From an uncultured Acidilobus sp. JCHS (lineage in GTDB: Archaea > Thermoproteota > Thermoprotei_A > Sulfolobales > Acidilobaceae), in NCBI GenBank assembly GCA_000495735.1, contig AYMD01000001.1, forward strand, positions 1-64,000: a stretch of DNA of 64,000 nucleotides, given 5' to 3'. Below, piece after piece: positions 59,077 to 64,000 of this stretch; the first letter of the stretch is position 1; each line of letters starts with the position of its first letter. A model generated the notes under the pieces. That model did no database searches. It was not told the origin of the DNA and worked only from the letters and a program-made list of their open reading frames with translations. A program made the translations under genes and the position numbers.

Positions 59077-60807
59077 ATGGCAAGGTACATAGTAACTGCC
59101 GCATGGCCCTACTCTAACTTCATACCTCACCTGGGGACGGTGCTGCACCTCTTAAGCGCTGACGTTTACGCCAGGTTCCTCAGGCTGATGGGCAATGACG
59201 TGATCTACGTGACTGGAAGCGACGAGCACGGGACGCCAATAGAGCTTGAGGCGAGGCTCCGCGGAGTGAGGCCTAAGGAGCTCACCGACCAGGTGCACAG
59301 TTACGACGTGGAGCTGTTCTCCCAGTTCCGGTTCTCCTTCAGCCTCTACTCCAGGACGGAGAGCGAGGTCCACAAGGAGTTCGTCAAGGACTTCTTCAGG
59401 AGGCTTAAGGACAGGGGCCTCATATATCCGGCGGAGGAAGAGATGCCGTTCTGCCCAAATGATAAGATATTCCTGCCGGACAGGTACGTAATAGGCACGT
59501 GTCCTTACTGTGGCTATGACCAGGCGCGCGGCGACCAGTGCGACAACTGCGGCCACCTCCTAACGCCAAAGGAGCTCATAAATCCCAGGTGCGTCCTCTG
59601 CGGGGCTACCCCGATATGGGTCAAGACGACCAACTACTTCATAGACCTGGGCAAGGTCCAGGAGCCCCTGAGGAAATGGCTCGAGGGCAGCGAGCTTGAC
59701 GAGAGGGTGAAGAACTACAGCCTGGACTGGGTGAAGCAGGGCCTGAGGCCCAGGGCCCTGACCAGGGACATAGCCTGGGGCGTCGAGGCCCCCTTCGAGG
59801 ACGCCAAGGGCAAGACGATATACGTGTGGTTTGACGCCCTCCTGGGCTACCTCAGCGCTACCAAGGAGTACCTCATGAGGAAGGGCCTCGGGCCTGACGC
59901 GTGGAAGGAGTGGTGGCAGGACAAGGACGTCAGGACGACCTACTTCATAGGAAAGGACAACATACCTTTCCACGCGATAATCCTGCCGGCCCTCCTCCTG
60001 GCCACGGGCGAGCCCTACGCGCTTCCGTGGAGGATCAGCACCACTGATTACCTGCTCTACGAGGGCAGGCACTTCAGCAAGAGCAGGAAGGTGGGCATAT
60101 GGATAGACGAAGCCCTTGAGATAGCGCCTGCCGACTATTGGCGCTGGGTCCTGATAAGGCTGAGGCCCGAGAACGGCGACGTTAGCTTCCAGTGGAGCGA
60201 GTTCTACAGGATAGTCAATAGCGAGCTAAATGATGACATAGGGAACCTGGCCTACAGGGTGCTGTCGTTCATATCGAGCAGGTTCTCCGGCGTTGTGCCA
60301 GGGCCTCACAGGCTTATGGCACAGGACGAGGAGGTGCTGAAGTCTATAGATTCCCTAACCGATGACTACGTAAGGCTCATGGAGTCCATAGAGCTCAAGA
60401 AGGCCACCGAGAAGGTCCTTGAGGTTGCCAGGCTCGGCAATAAGTACCTCAATGATAGGGCCCCGTGGGACCTAGTTAAGAGGGGCGCGGCAGAGGAAGC
60501 GGAGACGGTCATCTACGTGGCCGCCTCCGCAGTAAAGCGCCTGGCCCACCTAATGGCGCCTTTCATGCCGGGGGTTGCCGATGACCTATGGGGTCAGCTC
60601 GGCATGGAGGGTAGGGTCAGCGAGACTCCGTGGGGCGACGAGCTAAGGAAAGGCCCTAGGCCCGGCCAGCGCCTTGGCGAGGTTCACCCGTTGTTCAAGA
60701 AGCTGCCAAGGGACTTCCTGGACAAGGTCGATGAAGTTATAAAGGAAGCCAGGGCCCGCGCAAATGACAAGAGGCCCCCCCTTCTCAGGGAGCACGCTAT
60801 AGCTTAG
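59077..60807 (+). CDS. metS: Methionyl-tRNA synthetase
   Basis: 576 residues. ITAAWPY-like opening VTAAWPYSNFIPHLGT (HIGH motif HLGT), DVIYVTGSDEHGTPIE, zinc knuckles CPYCGYDQARGDQCDNCGHLL (and CVLCGAT), KMSKS loop as HFSKSRKVGIW, and the anticodon domain with NRAPW-like LNDRAPWDL. No C-terminal dimer (Trbp111-like) domain. ATG start. Confidence 0.95.
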   Translation: MARYIVTAAWPYSNFIPHLGTVLHLLSADVYARFLRLMGNDVIYVTGSDEHGTPIELEARLRGVRPKELTDQVHSYDVELFSQFRFSFSLYSRTESEVHKEFVKDFFRRLKDRGLIYPAEEEMPFCPNDKIFLPDRYVIGTCPYCGYDQARGDQCDNCGHLLTPKELINPRCVLCGATPIWVKTTNYFIDLGKVQEPLRKWLEGSELDERVKNYSLDWVKQGLRPRALTRDIAWGVEAPFEDAKGKTIYVWFDALLGYLSATKEYLMRKGLGPDAWKEWWQDKDVRTTYFIGKDNIPFHAIILPALLLATGEPYALPWRISTTDYLLYEGRHFSKSRKVGIWIDEALEIAPADYWRWVLIRLRPENGDVSFQWSEFYRIVNSELNDDIGNLAYRVLSFISSRFSGVVPGPHRLMAQDEEVLKSIDSLTDDYVRLMESIELKKATEKVLEVARLGNKYLNDRAPWDLVKRGAAEEAETVIYVAASAVKRLAHLMAPFMPGVADDLWGQLGMEGRVSETPWGDELRKGPRPGQRLGEVHPLFKKLPRDFLDKVDEVIKEARARANDKRPPLLREHAIA

Positions 60808-60849
60808 GGTACCGCTATGCGCTTATTTCCCTTAACCGGCTATAACACA

Positions 60850-60935
60850 TGGCCACGGGATGAAGACGTGGGCAGCCAACGAGCCCAATCGATGAGAGAC
60901 CTAGACTCACCCGGACCGTGGCCTGAAGAAATATC
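60850..60935 (+). ncRNA. Candidate small structured RNA
   Basis: In the 219-bp gap before the AbrB-ACT gene, GGCCACGG (60851-60858) and CCGTGGCC (60916-60923) form a perfect 8-bp stem. It encloses 57 nt with an inner TGGGC/GCCCA hairpin (60869-60873 with 60883-60887). GAUGA elements flank the inner hairpin and AGA follows the stem, so an H/ACA-like guide is possible. A TATA-like cttattt at 60821 would start RNA near 60850. No target assigned. Confidence 0.28.
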
Positions 60936-61026
60936 AAGCCAGAGCTTGTGATTGAACACAGAAATTTTTAATACTCTGAACTAAGGGTTATTATGCGGTG
61001 ACTTAAAAGAGGGGGTGTTCACTCAA

Positions 61027-61452
61027 GTGTCGACCAGGCTCACAGGGCTTGTCAAGGTGGACTCGAAGGGGAGAATTACGATACCTCAGACTATTAGGGA
61101 GTCGCTAGGCATAGAGGCTGGGATGCTTGTGGCCATGCTGGCTGACACTGAGAAGAAGGAGATCATAGTCAGCCCTATCATGGCAGAGAACGCCAAGGTC
61201 GTCCAGATCGAGGTCACTATGCAGGACAGACCGGGCGCCCTCGCTAAGGTCACTTCGAAGCTTAGCGACCTAAAGGTGGATATCATAGCTAACAGGTGCA
61301 CGTCAATAACCAGGAGAGAGGAGGGCGAGTGCACGTTCATAGTTGATATGAGTCAGTCGTCGACCGACGTGGAGGGCGTCCGTAAGGCCCTAGAGAGCCT
61401 TGATGTAGTGACTCAGGTTATGATAAGGCAGTTCGAGCCTCCAGTCTTCTGA
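61027..61452 (+). CDS. AbrB/SpoVT DNA-binding domain fused to an ACT domain
   Basis: 141 residues from GTG 61027, about 9 bp after GAGGGGGTG; GTG 61015 lies within that site. AbrB-type swapped-hairpin domain (LVKVDSKGRITIPQTIRESLGIEAG) at 5-50; ACT domain from about 62 (VQIEVTMQDRPGALAKVTSKLSDLKVDII, TFIVDMSQSSTDVEGVRKALESLD). ACT domains bind amino acids, so this is a likely amino-acid-responsive regulator. It sits directly before the ribosomal operon. Confidence 0.85.
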   Translation: MSTRLTGLVKVDSKGRITIPQTIRESLGIEAGMLVAMLADTEKKEIIVSPIMAENAKVVQIEVTMQDRPGALAKVTSKLSDLKVDIIANRCTSITRREEGECTFIVDMSQSSTDVEGVRKALESLDVVTQVMIRQFEPPVF

Positions 61453-61520
61453 AGCTGATGGTCTCACAACACTTAAAAAGGTATCCAAAGGCCTTTTGTC
61501 GGTGGCTGAGGGTCCGTTAG

Positions 61521-61946
61521 ATGTCGACAATAGAGCTGAGGCCTGAGTGGAAGCGATTCAGGTACAGAGGGAAGAGCTTAGAGGAGCTGCTATCTATGTC
61601 CCTTGACGAGTTTGTCCAGCTGCTTCCGGCCAGGGAGAGGAGGTCATTAATGAGGGGCCTTACGCCTGTGCAGAGGAAGCTCCTCAACAAGATAAGGGCC
61701 TTGAGGAAGGCCGGCAAGAGCGACGTCATGATAAAGACCCACGTTAGGGATATGATAATCCTTCCCGAGATGGTGGGCCTTACCATAGCGGTTTACAACG
61801 GCAAGGAGTACGTGCCCGTCAGGGTAACGCCTGAGATGATAGGTCATAGGCTTGGCGAGTTCAGCCACACAACCAAGCTAGTTCATCACGGTGAGCCAGG
61901 GCTCAAGGCCTCTAAGAGCAGCCTCCACATAGCCGCTAAAGGGTGA
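61521..61946 (+). CDS. rps19: Ribosomal protein S19 (uS19)
   Basis: 141 residues. [87 protein letters not shown]. Head protein of the 30S subunit; archaeal-length N-terminal extension. First gene of the S19-L22-S3-L29-Rpp29-S17 run. L2, L23, L4 and L3, its usual upstream neighbours, are not here. Confidence 0.97.
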   Translation: MSTIELRPEWKRFRYRGKSLEELLSMSLDEFVQLLPARERRSLMRGLTPVQRKLLNKIRALRKAGKSDVMIKTHVRDMIILPEMVGLTIAVYNGKEYVPVRVTPEMIGHRLGEFSHTTKLVHHGEPGLKASKSSLHIAAKG

Positions 61947-61951
61947 TCAAG

Positions 61952-62425
61952 ATGCCGAACTGGGCGTACTCTTACAGGCCCGCTGATGAGGCTCGGGCCG
62001 CTAAGGCTATGGCGTGGGACATCCCCGTTCACCCTAAGGTGATGACGGAGGTGGCGAGGGCCATAAAGGGCATGAGACTGCTTGACGCTGAGAAGTACCT
62101 AAGGACCGTCATAGAGCTGAAGGAGCCGGTCCCGTTCAGGAGCGCCAGCAAGAAGGTGCCCCACAGGAGGGGACTCGCGGACAGGTGGGGGTGGCCTATC
62201 GGCAAGTACCCAGTCAAGGCCGCCAGTTACATGTTAAAGCTGCTCGAGAACGCCGCCAACAACGCTGAGACCAAGAACCTAGACGTTGAGAAGCTTTACA
62301 TAGTCCATGTGGGGGTTCACAAGGGCTTGACCCTTAAGAGGCTCTACCCAAGGGCCTTTGGGAGGGCTGACATAATTAGGAAGACCAGGTCGCACGTGGA
62401 GGTCGTGGTGGAGGAGAGGGGTTAG
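61952..62425 (+). CDS. rpl22: Ribosomal protein L22 (uL22)
   Basis: 157 residues from ATG 61952, preceded by GGTGATC; GTG 61943 overlaps the S19 stop. MLKLLENAANNAETKNLDVEKLYIVHVGV and the loop that reaches the exit tunnel (GLTLKRLYPRAFGRADIIRKTRSHVEVVVEER). Operon member between S19 and S3. Confidence 0.97.
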   Translation: MPNWAYSYRPADEARAAKAMAWDIPVHPKVMTEVARAIKGMRLLDAEKYLRTVIELKEPVPFRSASKKVPHRRGLADRWGWPIGKYPVKAASYMLKLLENAANNAETKNLDVEKLYIVHVGVHKGLTLKRLYPRAFGRADIIRKTRSHVEVVVEERG

Positions 62426-62427
62426 CC

Positions 62428-63126
62428 TTGTCGAGGATAAAGAATTACTTCCTCAGGCAGGGGCTCGTCAGGGTCAAGCTTGACGAGTATTTAGCGCAGA
62501 ACTTCTACACAGCTGGCTACGCGGGCCTCCAGATAGTCCAGAGCGGCCTAGGCACAAGGGTTCACATATTTGCTGAGAGGCCTGCCCTCATCATAGGCAG
62601 AAGGGGCGCCACGATAAGGAAGTTGCAGGCGGTGTTCCAGAAGGTCTTCGGGCTTGAGAACGTTCAGATAAGCGTCAGCCAGCCTGACAACATGGAGCTG
62701 AATGCGAGGGTCCAGGCCTTCAGGATAGCGAGAGCGCTGGAGATGGGCTACCATTTCAGGAGGGTCGCCATGGCTACTATGAGGAGGATTATGGAGGCGG
62801 GGGCCGCAGGGGTAGAGGTGGTTATAAGCGGTAAGCTGACGAGGGAGAGGGCCAGGTTTGAGAAGTATCACATGGGTAAGGTCATAAAGACCGGTCACAC
62901 GGTTGACCTTTACACGGATAGAGCTATAGCCCATGCCAGGCTGCCTCTCGGAATAATAGGTGTTGAGGTACTCATAGTAGAGCCCGAGGCCGCAGAGCCT
63001 CACATTAAGGTAAGGCCCAAGGAGGAGGCCGAAGCCGCTGTAAAGGAGCTCGAGGAGATCACCTCCAGCGCCCAGGTAGCGGGTGCCGTGGAGGAGCCAG
63101 TAGGAGGTGAGGCTAAGGGTGCCTAA
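62428..63126 (+). CDS. rps3: Ribosomal protein S3 (uS3)
   Basis: 232 residues. KH domain (THIFAERPALIIGRRGATIRKLQAVFQKVFGL-type), YHFRRVAMATMRRIMEAGAAGVEVVISGKLTRERARFEKYHMGKVIKTG and the archaeal acidic tail. Part of the mRNA entry site. TTG start 2 bp after L22; its last bases overlap the L29 start region. Confidence 0.97.
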   Translation: MSRIKNYFLRQGLVRVKLDEYLAQNFYTAGYAGLQIVQSGLGTRVHIFAERPALIIGRRGATIRKLQAVFQKVFGLENVQISVSQPDNMELNARVQAFRIARALEMGYHFRRVAMATMRRIMEAGAAGVEVVISGKLTRERARFEKYHMGKVIKTGHTVDLYTDRAIAHARLPLGIIGVEVLIVEPEAAEPHIKVRPKEEAEAAVKELEEITSSAQVAGAVEEPVGGEAKGA

Positions 63127-63355
63127 GCATAAGCTGCGCGCTGACGAGCTCAGGGGTAAGGAAGTAGCTGAGCTCAGGAAGTTATTAGAAGATCAGAGGG
63201 CGGAGCTGGTGACGCTGAGACAGAAGGCAGCGGCAGGAGCTCTTGAGTCGCCCGCGAGGGTAAGGGAGGTTAGAAAGAACATAGCGAGGATATTGACAAT
63301 AATGCGTGAGAAGACAGCTTCTTCTCAGCAGGCCGCTAAGAGTGAAGCCAGTTGA
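63119..63355 (+). CDS. rpl29: Ribosomal protein L29 (uL29)
   Basis: 78 residues from GTG 63119, chosen because GGAGGTGA lies about 9 bp upstream; GTG 63107 falls inside that site. Two-helix protein (DELRGKEVAELRKLLEDQRAELVTLRQ; RVREVRKNIARILTIMREK) at the tunnel exit. Overlaps the S3 stop by 8 bp and Rpp29 by 4 bp. The SUI1/eIF1 gene that often follows in archaea is absent here. Confidence 0.94.
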   Translation: MPKHKLRADELRGKEVAELRKLLEDQRAELVTLRQKAAAGALESPARVREVRKNIARILTIMREKTASSQQAAKSEAS

Positions 63356-63633
63356 AGATAGATGAAAGAAATATTGACAGAAGGGTTCTCATAGGGCTTA
63401 GGGCTAGAGTTGTAAGGCACCCTGACCCAACGGTAGAAGGCCTAGAAGGCGTAATCACCTGGGAGACCTCCCGCACAATAACGCTGAGAACGGTTAAGAA
63501 CGGAAGACCAAGGGAGGTCAAGGTCCTCAAGGAGGGCGCACTACTAGCCCTAGAGCTTGATAACGGAAGGAGAGTCTTGCTAGAGGGCTTCAGGGTAATC
63601 AATAGGCCTGAGAGCAGGGCCAGGCGCTCTTGA
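63352..63633 (+). CDS. Ribonuclease P protein Rpp29 (Pop4)
   Basis: 93 residues from TTG. Sm-like barrel of archaeal RNase P: DRRVLIGLRARVVRHPDPTVEGLEGVITWETSRTITLRT, then VLKEGALLALELDNGRRVLLEGFRVINRPE. The position between L29 and S17 is the conserved archaeal location. Binds RNase P RNA together with Rpp21. 4-bp ATGA-like overlap with L29. Confidence 0.93.
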   Translation: MKIDERNIDRRVLIGLRARVVRHPDPTVEGLEGVITWETSRTITLRTVKNGRPREVKVLKEGALLALELDNGRRVLLEGFRVINRPESRARRS

Positions 63634-63697
63634 ACCCTGTTCCGACAGCCTTATAACTCCTTTGGCTAACGAGGGCTGAGGACGCGAGGGGCACTAA

Positions 63698-64000
63698 ATG
63701 CCAGCGCCTAGTAAGGTTAAGGCGCTTCAGATACCTGGCGTGAAGCCGCCTACGACTACTTGTGATGATCCTAACTGTCCTTGGCACGGGAGCCTCAGGG
63801 TCAGGGGGGTTCTGCTGGAGGGAGTGGTTGAGAAGCTGAAGGCGAACAAGACCGCTGTTGTGAGGCATGACTACCTTCACTACGACAGTAAGTACAAGAG
63901 GTATGAGTGGAGGAGGACGCGTAAGCACGTTCACGTCCCGCCTTGCATAAGCGTAAAGGTAGGAGATAAGGTCGTAATCGGCGAGACCAGGCCGCTGTCA
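63698..64000 (+). CDS. rps17: Ribosomal protein S17 (uS17), 3' end beyond the window
   Basis: 101 residues visible from ATG 63698. VKPPTTTCDDPNCPWHGSLRVRGVLLEGVVEKLKANKTAVVRHDYLHYDSKYKRYEWRR is the archaeal/eukaryal S11/S17 pattern, with an early zinc-like CDDPNC. Then HVPPCISVKVGDKVVIGETRPLS runs into the window edge. Continues the ribosomal operon. Confidence 0.95.
   Translation, partial: MPAPSKVKALQIPGVKPPTTTCDDPNCPWHGSLRVRGVLLEGVVEKLKANKTAVVRHDYLHYDSKYKRYEWRRTRKHVHVPPCISVKVGDKVVIGETRPLS

Overview
The window is archaeal and crenarchaeal. Markers are TFE, a proteasome-activating nucleotidase, MBF1, aRF1, aIF2 beta, Trm56, Taw1, P-type ribosomal stalk genes, intron-containing tRNAs, the archaeal pantoate kinase route to CoA, a geranylgeranyl reductase, a WhiP-like initiator and an ESCRT-III-like protein. 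High G+C, frequent GTG/TTG starts, leaderless promoters and an editing-domain-free ThrRS fit a thermophile near Acidilobales/Desulfurococcales. Genus-level placement is inference. Gene density is very high, and I see no insertion sequence, prophage or CRISPR array.

Layout. 1-0.6 kb: end of argF and a small hypothetical gene. 0.6-6.4 kb (-): a type IV pilus-like cluster (two pilin-like secreted proteins, two T2SSF membrane proteins, one secretion ATPase). 6.6-12.7 kb: SPOUT protein, ThrRS, a membrane protein, ValRS, malate dehydrogenase. 12.7-16.7 kb (+): a compact run MBF1-HflX-Trm56-TFE-cytosine methyltransferase with overlapping genes. 16.7-18.9 kb: PAN, then a candidate replication origin, then a WhiP-like gene. 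19-24.8 kb: small regulators, an M50 protease, NMN adenylyltransferase, aRF1, a candidate structured RNA with two kink-turns, an ESCRT-III-like gene and an Ard1-type acetyltransferase. 24.9-28.8 kb: cofactor cluster (CoaBC, NAD synthetase, pantoate kinase, phosphopantothenate synthetase). 29.4-32.8 kb: ABC exporter and SerRS. 32.9-39.6 kb: tRNA-Ala, aIF2 beta, fixCX-etfBA electron-transfer operon, FdhE-like protein, MBL nuclease, tRNA-Tyr. 39.6-44.9 kb: GntR regulator, thioredoxin reductase, Taw1, small zinc-ribbon genes, a secreted glycoprotein, tRNA-Arg. 45-50 kb: L1-L10-L12 and AlaRS. 50-53.6 kb: GAPOR-type tungsten oxidoreductase, CBS protein, L11. 53.7-60.8 kb: CysRS, geranylgeranyl reductase, small heat-shock protein, two tandem nucleotidyltransferase paralogues, MetRS. 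61-64 kb: AbrB-ACT regulator followed by S19-L22-S3-L29-Rpp29-S17 (cut by the window end).

Together the window is dominated by translation (six aminoacyl-tRNA synthetases, ten ribosomal protein genes, three tRNAs, tRNA modification, initiation and release factors), with cofactor supply and ferredoxin/flavin redox metabolism beside it. The observations most worth following are the origin-like intergenic region next to the WhiP-like gene, the double kink-turn RNA, the tandem nucleotidyltransferases with a palindromic shared promoter, and the orphan methyltransferase welded to tfe.
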